Shown: positions 5,441 through 12,540 of the stretch, one piece after another
How the letters are laid out: each line of letters begins with the position of its first letter
How positions within the stretch are numbered: the stretch's first letter is position 1
IMG/VR virus record: IMGVR_UViG_3300034121_000852
Span: 1 to 25,600 of that record
Source: a virus
Strand: one strand, 5' to 3'
Length of the DNA stretch: 25,600 nucleotides
Program-made: the position numbers and the translations under genes
The notes under the pieces: generated by a model
Told to the model about the DNA's origin: nothing
The model's database searches: none
Seen by the model: the letters and a program-made list of their open reading frames with translations, nothing else

Positions 5441-6534
5441 TAGATTCTAGGATTTTTTATAGATTCGATTTCATAAACCGTTAGGTTTAATAAAGTATTG
5501 ACAAATAGTGTAATAGCGTTTTCAACGTCATCTTTATGTGCCATTTCAACCGTTGTGTGCATGTATTTCAATGGTGTTGCTAAAATTGCAGTCGGAGTAT
5601 TCTCTAAGAAGAAAGAAACTGTATCATTTCCATAAGATCCAACTGTTAATTGAAGTGGTATCTCAAGATCATGGGCTGTATCGCGATAAAGTTTGATCAG
5701 TTTGCGATGGTTTTGTGCAGTATATTCAACACAAGGTCCTTTGCCACCTTCAATATCGCCATCTTTGGCTTTATTCATCATTGGATGATTCGTATTGTGA
5801 CAAACATCATGTACTAATGCAATATCAGCTTTGATAGTTTGAGCAATCATACGAGCTCCAAATAAGCCAACCTCTTCTTGGACTGAGTTAACTACATATA
5901 AGTCAAATGGTAAACGATGATTCATTTTTGAAATGCGTAAAAGAGCTTCAGCGATGATATAACCACCAATCTTATTATCCAATGAACGACCAACATAATA
6001 GTCACCTAACTCACTAAACTGATCGTCAAAAGTAACCATACAGCCAACTTCAACTCCAAGTTCTTTTACTTTGTCAGCTGAATCAACTCCAAAATCCAAC
6101 CATAATTCATGCTGATCTGGTCCCATTTCGGTGTATTTTTCTCTAACATGAACTGCTGGAGAACCAAAGAATGCTTTAACTTTTTGACCTTTATGAGTAT
6201 GTACGATCACAGATTTTGAAGCTGCGATCATATTATCAGATCCACCAGCTCTTTTAACTCGAACGTAACCGTCTTTTTCGATTTGAGTAATGATCCATGC
6301 AATTTCATCACAATGTGCTTCTAAAACTACTCGATATGGCTCAGCGTATCTGTGCGATAAATCTTGGTCAGCTGTGCTGCCTTTTAAGATGCCATAAGCA
6401 GTACCATAAGCATCGACTTTTACTTGATCGGCAAATGGTCTAATATAATCTGCCCAAATTTTCTGTCCTTCGGTCTCTTGACCAACTGGTGAAAATGCGT
6501 TTAGATAATTGTAAAGAAATTCTTTTGAGTCCAT
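5440..6534 (-). CDS. M42-family metallo-aminopeptidase
   Basis: A 364-residue co-catalytic zinc aminopeptidase of family M42. Ligands are visible in order: His74 in EAHCDEIAW, Asp186 in GRSLDNKIGG (bridging), Glu220/Glu221 in QEEVG (catalytic base plus ligand), Asp243 in LVHDV, and His326 in KYMHTTVE. Length and order match family members such as glutamyl aminopeptidase/TET proteases, which trim peptides in the cytoplasm as large oligomers. No signal peptide, so intracellular. Driven by its own phage promoter (6551-6578) and coupled to the 60-aa gene by TAATG. A phage copy would recycle host peptides or process a phage protein; which is unknown. Confidence 0.93.
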   Translation of the reverse strand: MDSKEFLYNYLNAFSPVGQETEGQKIWADYIRPFADQVKVDAYGTAYGILKGSTADQDLSHRYAEPYRVVLEAHCDEIAWIITQIEKDGYVRVKRAGGSDNMIAASKSVIVHTHKGQKVKAFFGSPAVHVREKYTEMGPDQHELWLDFGVDSADKVKELGVEVGCMVTFDDQFSELGDYYVGRSLDNKIGGYIIAEALLRISKMNHRLPFDLYVVNSVQEEVGLFGARMIAQTIKADIALVHDVCHNTNHPMMNKAKDGDIEGGKGPCVEYTAQNHRKLIKLYRDTAHDLEIPLQLTVGSYGNDTVSFFLENTPTAILATPLKYMHTTVEMAHKDDVENAITLFVNTLLNLTVYEIESIKNPRI

Positions 6535-6550
6535 GTAATTTTATTTTAGA

Positions 6551-6578
6551 GTTATACTCCCTAATAAAATAATGTTTC
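6551..6578 (-). promoter_or_regulatory. Phage promoter GAAACA-16-TATAAC (M42 peptidase)
   Basis: GAAACA (6578-6573), 16-nt spacer and TATAAC (6556-6551) on the minus strand, with about 16 nt from the -10 to the peptidase ATG. Confidence 0.78.
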
Positions 6579-6580
6579 AG

Positions 6581-7624
6581 TTAGGCTTCAGCTTTGTCGT
6601 GACCTTCTTCATCGCCATCTTTTTTAGCGATAAGCGCTTCAACAATACCAACAACGGCTAATGCCATTGCAACGTTAGATATAATAGAAGCCATTAAACC
6701 TAATCCAGGAACAGCGTGTAAAACTGCATGTTTTGCAATACCTTTAAACTGTACTTCAGCTATAATACCAATAATGGCGGCCAGAGCAACAAATTTAAAT
6801 GGGCCTGGAGCACCTGCTAATTCAGTTGCATAATATGAAAGTTTATTTAAAACTCCGGAGGCAACTTTCTCAGCTCCTTGTTTTACTTTGTCTAATAGAT
6901 TAAATGGAGGAATATGGTGCATTTTATGTGCAATAGCACTAACAAACGGAATTCCAGCACTGTGACCATCAGATTCTAAAAGATCTGTAAAGTCCAATTC
7001 ACCTGATAAAACAGCTTCATTAATAGATTCTAAAATTACCAATTCAAATGATTCTTTAACATCTTCTTTAGCAGCTTCAGCCGCAGCTTTAGTTGCATCT
7101 TTAGAAAATCCACTCATTACCCATGAAGCAGTAGAAGAAGTAACTGTTTTTAAATGTCCTATTTCTTTAATCATTAAATTCTTTGTATCATCGCTTGCTT
7201 TACTAACCATATCCTTAATATCAGCTGATTTAGCTTGAGCAGCTTTGGCATAAAATCCTTTAGCAGCTGTAAATGCAGCTGAAATCCATTCTTTTAATTT
7301 ACCAATCATTAATTTAATAACACTACCAATACTTCCACCTAATTGAATAATTTTTTGTTGAGCTCCAGTCAAGGCTTCTTTGCCTTTTTCTTTTGCAACA
7401 GCAACAGCTTGAGCTAATTTATCTTTCATTTTAGCCATGATGCTTTCTTCATTGATTTCTCCTTCGAAAGCCTCGTCTAAAGATCCAAGTTCTATGATAG
7501 CAATAGCCTCGTTCATAATCGGCTTAATATCTTCAAATTGATTAAAGATGTTTATTAGTAGTTGTCTTCTAGATTCAACGATCTTAGAACTGTTTATAAA
7601 TGATTCGTAAGTTAATAATTCCAC
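6581..7624 (-). CDS. Ala-rich membrane protein, possible virion-packaged protein
   Basis: A 347-residue protein starting with GTG. It opens with ELLTYESFINSSKIVESRR, then an acidic segment, a long Ala/Lys-rich helical region (residues about 60-195) and a C-terminal part with two hydrophobic helices (FKFVALAAIIGIIAEVQF, LGLMASIISNVAMALAVVGIVEALIA) before a short acidic tail. Not recognised. The opening x-L-x-(T/S)-(Y/F)-x-x-F resembles the start of the PAP2-type protein at 8636-9334 (LKSFSEFAGF) and the short N-terminal tags that route proteins into phage heads. A virion-internal or membrane-active role is therefore suggested but unproven. Confidence 0.7.
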   Translation of the reverse strand: MELLTYESFINSSKIVESRRQLLINIFNQFEDIKPIMNEAIAIIELGSLDEAFEGEINEESIMAKMKDKLAQAVAVAKEKGKEALTGAQQKIIQLGGSIGSVIKLMIGKLKEWISAAFTAAKGFYAKAAQAKSADIKDMVSKASDDTKNLMIKEIGHLKTVTSSTASWVMSGFSKDATKAAAEAAKEDVKESFELVILESINEAVLSGELDFTDLLESDGHSAGIPFVSAIAHKMHHIPPFNLLDKVKQGAEKVASGVLNKLSYYATELAGAPGPFKFVALAAIIGIIAEVQFKGIAKHAVLHAVPGLGLMASIISNVAMALAVVGIVEALIAKKDGDEEGHDKAEA

Positions 7625-7687
7625 GGTAGATGTACTTTGTTTTTCTATATATCTTTTTGAATATATAGAAGAAAATAATCATATTAA
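7625..7687. promoter_or_regulatory. Divergent intergenic region
   Basis: The 63 bp separates the only plus-strand gene from the minus-strand gene at 6581-7624. It contains TATATA-type boxes on both strands (7647-7652 and 7663-7668) suitable as -10 elements. No GAAACA box at the usual spacing is visible, so promoters of another class are implied. Confidence 0.4.
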
Positions 7688-8644
7688 ATGGCACAATTTA
7701 GACCCTTTGCAATCACACAAAATCCTGGAAGTCCTCCTATTGGAACATCTGTAGTGGGAAATATCGTTATCGGTGTGGATAATCAAAATTACGATGGCTT
7801 AGGTGGATTAGATTGGTATGCTGGTCCAGATGAAGTTCCAGGATATATCATTGCTGTATATAATACCAATAATAATCAACCTACTCAATTTCCAGTCGAT
7901 AATCTTTATTTAGATCCAAATGTAATGGGTAGTAATATTACATTAAGTAATTCTAATACAACAGCTACTCAAGGAACCACAGTAATTCAATCAGTGCTTA
8001 CATTAAGCCCACTTGATGGATCATCAATAATGTTTAGTGTCAAATGTACTTCCGGAACTGGATTGTCTTATATTGGTATTGGTAATGATGGAACAAAGAC
8101 TAATAGTCCTCTAGGAAATAATACAGCTAGTATTGGATTTTCTAGTAATGGAAACTTTTGGCATGCCAACGCAATTCAATTCGCGGGCCTAGGCATGTCG
8201 TCAGGTACTCCAACTTGGGTAAATGGAGATATTATTGATATGGCAATATCACCCACAGATGATGCATGTTGGATTAGAGTAAATGGTGGCAATTGGAATA
8301 ATTCACCAACTGCATCTCCAGCAGGTGCAGGTGGTTTAAACTTATTTGGCATAGACGCAGGTGGCGCTGCGATATATCCTGGTTTATCTCCAGCTCAAAA
8401 CGGTGTTATGACTATTGAAAGTAATTCAAAATACAGTGTTCCAAATGGCTTTAACTTTCTTGGTAACAAGAATGCCAATATCAAGTTTTTAAGATGTGCA
8501 AAGAATGATACAGCTTTTTTACAATTAGCACAAACTCTAGTAACAGTTAGTCCAGCTAACGCAGCAACTGCCAAAACTGAATTAAACGCTAATGGCTATT
8601 GGACTTCTTATAATGAAGCGAATTGGGCTTTTGGCTTACAATAA
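7688..8644 (+). CDS. Surface/tail protein with SPRY-like segment
   Basis: A 318-residue protein, the only one on the plus strand. It is rich in Gly, Asn, Ser and Thr. The middle part (about residues 95-215) resembles lectin-like SPRY/ConA jelly-roll repeats: SIMFSVKCTSGTGLSYIGIGNDG, SIGFSSNGNFWHANAIQFAGLG, WVNGDIIDMAISPTDDACWIRVNGGNW. The C-terminal part is an alpha/beta tail. Such composition fits a tail-fibre or capsid-decoration protein that binds the host surface; that role is inferred from composition. Its end overlaps by 9 nt with the convergent phosphatase gene. The opposite orientation suggests independent expression or transfer as a cassette. Confidence 0.7.
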   Translation: MAQFRPFAITQNPGSPPIGTSVVGNIVIGVDNQNYDGLGGLDWYAGPDEVPGYIIAVYNTNNNQPTQFPVDNLYLDPNVMGSNITLSNSNTTATQGTTVIQSVLTLSPLDGSSIMFSVKCTSGTGLSYIGIGNDGTKTNSPLGNNTASIGFSSNGNFWHANAIQFAGLGMSSGTPTWVNGDIIDMAISPTDDACWIRVNGGNWNNSPTASPAGAGGLNLFGIDAGGAAIYPGLSPAQNGVMTIESNSKYSVPNGFNFLGNKNANIKFLRCAKNDTAFLQLAQTLVTVSPANAATAKTELNANGYWTSYNEANWAFGLQ

Positions 8645-9334
8645 AAAATAATCCAAGGTTATTGTCTGTGATTCTACTAATTTATCAAAGATGATTTTAG
8701 AAAAATCAGCATCAGATCTGTAGTGTACACCAGCCTGAATTCTGGTAAAAGCTACTTCTTCACAAAAAGTTGAAATTTGATCAGCTAATTCAGGATATTT
8801 TTGACCAATGATCCAACCACATGTATATGAATCAAGAGCATGTCCACTTGGATAAGCTGCACTTGAGGCATTAGTAGGAATTACAGGATACAATTCTAAA
8901 TCTAATGCTCTTGCTAATTGAGCAGGTCTTGGTCTATTATAAAAATGTTTTAACTTATAAAGCAAAGGATCTGTAAATGCAGTTACTGCTTGTAGAAGAA
9001 GCATCTCATCAGTTCCACCTAGTTCAATTAATCTTTCATTGATTAAAAGTAACATGTCAGTTTCAGCTCTTTTAATAAACTCAATTTCTGAATCGCTTAA
9101 TTCTTTTTGCAAAGATATATTTTCTTCTATTTCAGAAAGAGTTTCTTGACTTGAATTTCTTGGATTTTGAAAGTGTAAGAGTTGTTCATAGACACCATTT
9201 TCTTTGGTCATCTTAATGATAACTGGTTTTTCTTTGGAATATGTTAAGCGATGTTTCTTAGCTTCGTTGCCGTAACCAAGAGCATCGACTTCTTTAAATC
9301 CAGCGAATTCAGAAAATGATTTTAACTTTGACAT
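8636..9334 (-). CDS. PAP2-type acid phosphatase / vanadium-peroxidase-like protein
   Basis: A 232-residue protein with all three PAP2 phosphatase motifs: K-x6-RP in KLKHFYNRPRP (residues 127-137), PSGH (162-165) and R-x5-H-x3-D in RIQAGVHYRSD (198-208), whose His204 is the expected nucleophile. No transmembrane helices are evident, so it is a soluble class A/VCPO-like phosphatase rather than a membrane lipid phosphatase. The N terminus (SKLKSFSEFAGF) resembles that of the protein at 6581-7624 and might be a virion-targeting tag. It is not known whether it acts on lipids, nucleotides or sugars. It converges with the plus-strand gene. Confidence 0.88.
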   Translation of the reverse strand: MSKLKSFSEFAGFKEVDALGYGNEAKKHRLTYSKEKPVIIKMTKENGVYEQLLHFQNPRNSSQETLSEIEENISLQKELSDSEIEFIKRAETDMLLLINERLIELGGTDEMLLLQAVTAFTDPLLYKLKHFYNRPRPAQLARALDLELYPVIPTNASSAAYPSGHALDSYTCGWIIGQKYPELADQISTFCEEVAFTRIQAGVHYRSDADFSKIIFDKLVESQTITLDYFLL

Positions 9335-9339
9335 ATTGG
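9326..9339 (+). repeat. 14-bp motif CTTTGACATATTGG, inverted copy
   Basis: The same 14-mer that occurs three times on the minus strand near 11.3, 13.74 and 14.1 kb occurs here on the plus strand, overlapping the start codon of the PAP2 gene. Its role is unknown. Confidence 0.5.
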
Positions 9340-9360
9340 CTTATATATCTATTATTTTTG

Positions 9361-9442
9361 TACCCAAGGTCGGACTCGAACCGACACGCCTTTCGGCACC
9401 AGATCCTAAATCTGGCGTGACTACCAATTCCACCACTCAGGC
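9361..9442 (-). tRNA. tRNA-Leu(TAG)
   Basis: Class II tRNA with a long variable arm. Acceptor GCCTGAG/CTTGGGT contains several G-U pairs; anticodon stem CCAGA/TCTGG has loop TTTAGGA; T-arm GTCGG-TTCGAGT-CCGAC. A73; CCA not encoded. Confidence 0.94.
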
Positions 9443-9466
9443 ATTTATTTACATATTGGTAAAATT

Positions 9467-9542
9467 TGGAGCGAATACTCAGAATCGAACTGAGATCTCC
9501 AACTTGGAAGGCTGGAGTAATAAGCCATTATACGATATTCGC
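9467..9542 (-). tRNA. tRNA-Gly(TCC), CCA encoded
   Basis: Acceptor GCGAATA/TATTCGC, anticodon stem CCAGC/GTTGG with loop CTTCCAA, T-arm CTCAG-TTCGATT-CTGAG, U73 typical of Gly, CCA encoded. It reads GGN in an AT-rich genome and complements the odd Gly(ACC) at 2989. Confidence 0.94.
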
Positions 9543-9652
9543 AATTAGAAGGTCACCGATGACACCTTCAATGATGGATATTTAATGACGTTTTGTCTAT
9601 ATTTCAAGGCGCAGGATCCATTTTACGTCGAACCCGAATCGGTTTTAAGTTG
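9543..9652 (-). ncRNA. Structured spacer RNA between tRNA-Asn and tRNA-Gly
   Basis: No ORF. On the minus strand a hairpin GAAGG-(TG)-TCA-TCGG-TGA-CCTTC lies next to tRNA-Gly. GACGT pairs with ACGTC, and ATGGAT pairs with ATCCAT in a crossing arrangement that could form a pseudoknot. A short TTCGAC-containing arm resembles a T-arm but has no partner acceptor. Candidate stable RNA or processing spacer. Confidence 0.4.
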
Positions 9653-9724
9653 CTCCCCGGGTAGGATTTGAACCTACGACCACACGATTAACAGTCGCGT
9701 GCTCTACCGCTGAGCTACCGAGGA
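9653..9724 (-). tRNA. tRNA-Asn(GTT)
   Basis: Acceptor TCCTCGG/CCGGGGA, D-stem GCTC/GAGC, anticodon stem CGCGA/TCGTG with loop CTGTTAA, T-arm GTAGG-TTCAAAT-CCTAC, G73 as expected for Asn. CCA not encoded. Confidence 0.95.
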
Positions 9725-9932
9725 ATTTATTGATGAGTCGACCATTTTTCTTACCATTGCGGGATAAAGAGAGCTATTGGTATGTACTCTTCATACTCGA
9801 TTACAGATTGCGGCCTGTGTGAGTTCCCGATGCGCCATTGTCTTTCATTAACTTTTCTCCGTCCTATCTGTTGTGGGATTCTGGCAGTGTTCCCTCTGGA
9901 TACTCGTTTAATTACTATTTCATCATCAATAG
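9725..9932 (-). ncRNA. Unexplained 208-nt GC-richer spacer in the tRNA array
   Basis: No credible ORF on either strand. The base composition is more balanced than in coding neighbours, as in the other structured spacers. One clear hairpin (GTATG-7 nt-CATAC, minus strand) is visible, with several short complementary segments around it. Probably part of the tRNA precursor transcript. A stable RNA is possible but less well supported than at 10011-10151. Confidence 0.35.
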
Positions 9933-10006
9933 TGGAGAATATCGGAGTCGAACCGATGACCTCCTGCGTGCAAGGCAGGCGCTCTAGCCAGCTGAGCTAA
10001 TTCCCC
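9933..10006 (-). tRNA. tRNA-Ala(TGC)
   Basis: Acceptor GGGGAAT/ATTCTCC, D-stem GCTC/GAGC, anticodon stem CCTGC/GCAGG with loop CTTGCAC, T-arm ATCGG-TTCGACT-CCGAT, A73. CCA not encoded. The alanine-determining G3-U70 pair is present. Confidence 0.95.
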
Positions 10007-10010
10007 ATTT

Positions 10011-10151
10011 AAGAATAACTTTGGAGTACCCGTCTCGCTCCAATCTTAACAGCTTCATTAGAGTTTTCTCTAGGCCTAGGCTGAGGGTGATGAACACTTT
10101 GATCCATTCGTGATTGTCGACATCACATTGAATGGAGTGACAGTTATTCTT
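10011..10151 (-). ncRNA. Candidate stable RNA closed by a perfect 10-bp stem
   Basis: AAGAATAACT and AGTTATTCTT (10011-10020 and 10142-10151) are perfect complements enclosing 121 nt without an ORF. Inside are a nested hairpin (CCATTC/GAATGG 10104-10135 around GTGAT/ATCAC 10110-10126), TAGAG-AAAA-CTCTA (10059-10072), TTCAT/ATGAA enclosing it, and TTGGAG/CTCCAA (10021-10043). The result is a compact multi-arm junction between tRNA-Ala and tRNA-Glu. T4 encodes stable non-tRNA RNAs (species 1 and 2) in its tRNA cluster, and this could be a functional analogue. No sequence family recognised. Confidence 0.6.
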
Positions 10152-10153
10152 AG

Positions 10154-10225
10154 TAGTCCCACCGGGAGTCGAACCCGACTTTTCAGGATGAAAACCTGAT
10201 GTCCTAACCGATAGACGATGGGACC
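10154..10225 (-). tRNA. tRNA-Glu(TTC)
   Basis: Acceptor GGTCCCA/TGGGACT, anticodon stem TCAGG/CCTGA with loop TTTTCAT, T-loop TTCGACT, A73. CCA not encoded. Confidence 0.94.
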
Positions 10226-10229
10226 AAAT

Positions 10230-10306
10230 ATGAAGTGGGAGGAATTCAACCTACCGTCACGGTCTTTTACGACTTGCTCTCATTAATGTCACTGAGCTAC
10301 ACTTCA
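10230..10306 (-). pseudogene. tRNA-like element with abnormal D, anticodon and T loops
   Basis: A perfect acceptor TGAAGTG/CACTTCA and D-stem GCTC/GAGC are retained. The D-loop is enlarged and lacks the GG pair, the anticodon arm reduces to a 3-bp GTC/GAC stem without U33, and the T-loop reads TTGAATT instead of TTCGAAT with one T-stem mismatch. It sits between good tRNA-Glu and tRNA-Met genes. It is either a decaying tRNA or a tRNA-shaped RNA with another job. No anticodon can be assigned. Confidence 0.55.
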
Positions 10307-10308
10307 TT

Positions 10309-10384
10309 TGGTTGCGGGTGAGGGATTCGAACCCCCGACCTCGAGCTTATGAGGCTCGCGAGATACCACTTCTACCAACCCGCT
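10309..10384 (-). tRNA. tRNA-Met(CAT), initiator-like, CCA encoded
   Basis: The anticodon loop is CTCATAA in stem CGAGC/GCTCG. Position 1-72 is an A-A mismatch before a GCGGGT/ACCCGC stem, the hallmark of initiator tRNA, and the 3' end reads CGCAACCA as in fMet tRNAs. However, the three G-C pairs that initiators carry next to the anticodon loop are not complete. The D-arm is slightly irregular. Initiator identity is likely but not certain. Confidence 0.85.
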
Positions 10385-10389
10385 ATGTT

Positions 10390-10463
10390 TGGTTACCCCT
10401 CAAGGACTCGAACCTCGATTAGCTGGACCAAAACCAGCTGTCCTGCCATTAGACGAAAGGGTA
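10390..10463 (-). tRNA. tRNA-Gln(TTG), CCA encoded
   Basis: Acceptor TACCCTT/AGGGGTA, anticodon stem GCTGG/CCAGC with loop TTTTGGT, T-arm CGAGG-TTCGAGT-CCTTG, A73, CCA encoded. Confidence 0.94.
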
Positions 10464-10511
10464 ATAACGATTATTGTCTTTAACGATTTATTTATTATGT
10501 CTTATGACTCG

Positions 10512-10862
10512 TTAATTATTTTTAACAGGATCACAACCGTTTTTAATTGTGTCTGTCAATTTAGTTTCCAATTTATCTAATCGAGAATCTAATTGGGAAA
10601 AGATTTCTCTTTCTGTGTTATCAATTCTACGATTTAATTCATTGCCTTCTTCATCAATTCTACGATTTAAATCATTATTTACATAATTTATATTATCGTG
10701 AATTTCTTTTGTTCTACTATCAAACTCAACCATAAAGTTTTGTTCGTAGTTATTGAATTGTTTCTCAACATTTCTGACCTTAAAAAATCCTGTGACAGCA
10801 ACCACCGCAATTGCGATAACCACCACCGAGGACATTCCTAAAATAAATGATATTGTATCCAT
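10512..10862 (-). CDS. Membrane-anchored coiled-coil protein inside the tRNA array
   Basis: A 116-residue protein with an N-terminal transmembrane helix (ISFILGMSSVVVIAIAVVAV, about residues 4-23) and a long charged coiled coil containing a repeated NRRID unit (NDLNRRIDEEGNELNRRIDNTERE). Type II topology is likely. It interrupts the tRNA cluster between tRNA-Asp and tRNA-Gln. The upstream TTCTTTGACATA element near 10887-10899 may be its promoter. Function unknown; an inner-membrane spanin or a superinfection factor would fit the architecture, without direct evidence. Confidence 0.72.
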   Translation of the reverse strand: MDTISFILGMSSVVVIAIAVVAVTGFFKVRNVEKQFNNYEQNFMVEFDSRTKEIHDNINYVNNDLNRRIDEEGNELNRRIDNTEREIFSQLDSRLDKLETKLTDTIKNGCDPVKNN

Positions 10863-10910
10863 ATTTTTTAATTTTTATTTTTTAGTATGTCAAAGAACAA
10901 CAATCGTTTG

Positions 10911-10982
10911 CGGTCCCACCGGGAATCGAACCCGGCACTTTGCCGTGACAGGGCAATATTATAGCCGATTAACTATGAGACC
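10911..10982 (-). tRNA. tRNA-Asp(GTC)
   Basis: Acceptor GGTCTCA/TGGGACC, anticodon stem TTGCC/GGCAA with loop CTGTCAC, T-arm CCGGG-TTCGATT-CCCGG, G73 as expected for Asp. CCA not encoded. Confidence 0.94.
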
Positions 10983-11147
10983 AAAATTATCAGTCTTTCC
11001 TGATCGTCACCTTTAATCCACAAGTATTAGCTCGTATCATAATATAGGTTGGTTGCCTACCAGTGCACGTTCCAAATCATACTTGGATGACTGCTTCTAT
11101 CACTAGAATACTTTGTTTGCAAGTCGTCGTTGTGTTGGATTTCTGCG
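10983..11147 (-). ncRNA. Structured spacer between tRNA-Ile and tRNA-Asp
   Basis: 165 nt without an ORF. Minus-strand hairpins include TCCAA-7 nt-TTGGA, TAGG-7 nt-CCTA and ATCAG-6 nt-CTGAT followed by AATTTT just before tRNA-Asp. The last could be a weak terminator or processing site. No long closing stem is evident, so the case for a stable RNA is weaker than for 10011-10151. Confidence 0.35.
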
Positions 11148-11221
11148 TAGACACTACAAGAATCGAACTTGTAACCTTTCGCGTATCAGGCGAATGCTCT
11201 AACCAATTGAGCTAAGTGTCT
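11148..11221 (-). tRNA. tRNA-Ile(GAT)
   Basis: Perfect acceptor AGACACT/AGTGTCT, D-stem GCTC/GAGC, anticodon stem TTCGC/GCGAA with loop CTGATAC, T-arm ACAAG-TTCGATT-CTTGT, A73. CCA not encoded. Confidence 0.95.
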
Positions 11222-11228
11222 ATTTAAC

Positions 11229-11283
11229 AGGATGCAGTTTTGCTTTTTCCAATAAAAGTTTTTAAATTTGCTGTATGCATCCT
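11229..11283 (-). ncRNA. 55-nt stem-loop between epimerase gene and tRNA-Ile
   Basis: AGGATGCA (11283-11276) pairs perfectly with TGCATCCT (11236-11229) over an A/T-rich loop that contains a further CTTTT/AAAAAG helix. It follows the epimerase stop and precedes tRNA-Ile by 8 nt. No U-tract follows, so a processing or stability element is more likely than a terminator. Confidence 0.45.
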
Positions 11284-11294
11284 AATTTCTTTAT

Positions 11295-11316
11295 TTTACC
11301 AATATGTCAAAGATCT
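11295..11316 (-). repeat. Repeat element AGATCTTTGACATATTGGTAAA, copy 1
   Basis: Overlaps the end of the epimerase gene (CTT TGA are its last codon and stop). The same core recurs at 13738-13759 and 14101-14121 on the same strand, each time shortly upstream of tRNA genes. TTGACA resembles a -35 box but no good -10 follows here. Confidence 0.5.
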
Positions 11317-12179
11317 AAATTATGTTTGATCCATTCAAAGATATTTTCCTTTGGTCTCCATGCTAATTTACTTTTAATTAAAGTAATATCAGCTCCAGAT
11401 CTCATTGGTTCTTTTCTTTTATCAATGAATGTTATATTTGTTTCAAAGGCTTTTGCTATGTCTAAGATAGCTATTTCTTTGCCTGATCCAACATTCATTA
11501 TTAAGAATGGTCCAATTCTTTTTCCAGATTCATATAGTGCTGAACATATATCATTAACATTGACATAATCTCTGGTTTGTAAGCCAGAACCTGTCACTGT
11601 TATTGGTTGTTCAGATCTATATTGATCTAAAAATCTTGCAACAGCTGGAGCATAACTTCCAGTGCTACTTTGACCGTTGCCATAGACATTAAAGAATCTG
11701 AGTGCTGTACATGTAAAATATGATTTGTACATGCTTAAACAATCTTCAGCTTTTAATTTCCATTCAGCGTATGGAGAAATAGGATTCAATTCATCTGTTT
11801 CTTTAACAGGTATTTGTTCTGTTTCTCCATACACAGCAGCGGTCGATGCTAACGTAAAGCTCTTAGCACTATTTCTTCTAGACCAATCTAACATTCTATA
11901 AGTTGTACCAAAACAACCATACATATATTTAGATGGATTTTCCAAAGATTCTTGAACAGATACTGGTGCTGCTAAGTGAAATACCCAATCAACTTCAATA
12001 TCTGGTAGAACATCTCTAGTTAAGTCTAATCTTTTGAATTCTACTTCTTTAGAAAGTCTTTCAAGTTTACCAGTGGATAAGTCATCCCAAACCTCAACTT
12101 CGTGTCCTTCCTTTAATAAGAAGTCGACCAAATTAGATCCAATAAAACCTGCTCCACCTGTAACTAATGCTTTTGCCAT
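11307..12179 (-). CDS. NAD-dependent sugar-nucleotide epimerase/dehydratase (extended SDR)
   Basis: A 290-residue extended short-chain dehydrogenase. ALVTGGAGFIGSNLVDFLL holds the NAD-binding GxxGxxG (about residues 5-14), FHLAAPVSVQESLENP the typical H-x-A-A segment, LASTAAVYGE the catalytic Ser/Thr region, SPYAEWKLKAED the Y-x-x-x-K motif, and RFFNVYGNGQ with TRDYVNVNDIC the substrate part. This matches UDP-glucose 4-epimerase / dTDP-glucose dehydratase relatives. I chose the ATG at 12179; upstream in-frame codons fall inside tRNA-Leu. It may supply sugars for glycan modification along with the glycosyltransferase-like protein and methyltransferase. It is embedded in the tRNA array. Confidence 0.92.
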   Translation of the reverse strand: MAKALVTGGAGFIGSNLVDFLLKEGHEVEVWDDLSTGKLERLSKEVEFKRLDLTRDVLPDIEVDWVFHLAAPVSVQESLENPSKYMYGCFGTTYRMLDWSRRNSAKSFTLASTAAVYGETEQIPVKETDELNPISPYAEWKLKAEDCLSMYKSYFTCTALRFFNVYGNGQSSTGSYAPAVARFLDQYRSEQPITVTGSGLQTRDYVNVNDICSALYESGKRIGPFLIMNVGSGKEIAILDIAKAFETNITFIDKRKEPMRSGADITLIKSKLAWRPKENIFEWIKHNLDL

Positions 12180-12187
12180 ACTTTTTG

Positions 12188-12273
12188 TACACTCGGCCGG
12201 AATCGAACCGGCACGACCATCACTGGCCAAGGGATTTTAAGTCCCTCGTGTCTACCTATTTCACCACGAGTGC
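12188..12273 (-). tRNA. tRNA-Leu(TAA)
   Basis: Class II. Acceptor GCACTCG/CGAGTGT, anticodon stem AGGGA/TCCCT with loop CTTAAAA, long variable arm, T-arm GCCGG-TTCGATT-CCGGC, A73. CCA not encoded. Lies 8 nt upstream of the epimerase ATG. Confidence 0.95.
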
Positions 12274-12310
12274 ATTTTAATTCGTTTATAATTTTAAGAA
12301 CGTTATGTTA

Positions 12311-12338
12311 GTTATACAGACCAAAGCTTGTATGTTTC
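12311..12338 (-). promoter_or_regulatory. Phage promoter GAAACA-16-TATAAC (tRNA-Leu and epimerase)
   Basis: GAAACA (12338-12333), 16-nt spacer and TATAAC (12316-12311) on the minus strand, about 38 nt upstream of tRNA-Leu(TAA). It would initiate a tRNA-Leu/epimerase/tRNA-Ile transcript. Confidence 0.78.
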
Positions 12339-12369
12339 AAAACTTCATTTATTATTTATCAAAATTAAG

Positions 12370-12456
12370 CGGAAGATAAAGGATTCGAACCTCTGGGCCG
12401 CTTTCGCGACCATCTCTTTAGCAAAGAGATACGATAGACCACTCTGACAATCTTCC
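12370..12456 (-). tRNA. tRNA-Ser(GCT)
   Basis: Class II. Acceptor GGAAGAT/ATCTTCC, anticodon stem TCTCT/AGAGA with loop TTGCTAA, variable arm GGTCGC-GAAA-GCGGCC, G73 as expected for Ser. CCA not encoded. Confidence 0.95.
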
Positions 12457-12461
12457 ATTTG

Positions 12462-12535
12462 GGTGAATGATGGGTTTCGATCCCACTACCTTTGGTTCCA
12501 CAAACCAACGCTCTCCCGATTGAGCTACATCCACC
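12462..12535 (-). tRNA. tRNA-His(GTG)
   Basis: Acceptor GTGGATG/CATTCAC plus the extra G-1:C73 pair diagnostic of His, anticodon stem TTGGT/ACCAA with loop TTGTGGA. The T-loop starts with A instead of T (ATCGAAA). CCA not encoded. Confidence 0.94.
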
Positions 12536-12540
12536 ATAAA

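Noticed and set aside
9725-9760. Hammerhead ribozyme (TGATGAGTCGA on plus)
   Set aside because: Only part of the CUGAUGA core is present; the GAAA core box and the three helices cannot be formed.
12180-12230. Longer N-terminus for the epimerase (MASDGRAGSIPAECTKS...)
   Set aside because: The extra codons lie within tRNA-Leu(TAA); the Rossmann motif starts directly after the ATG at 12179.
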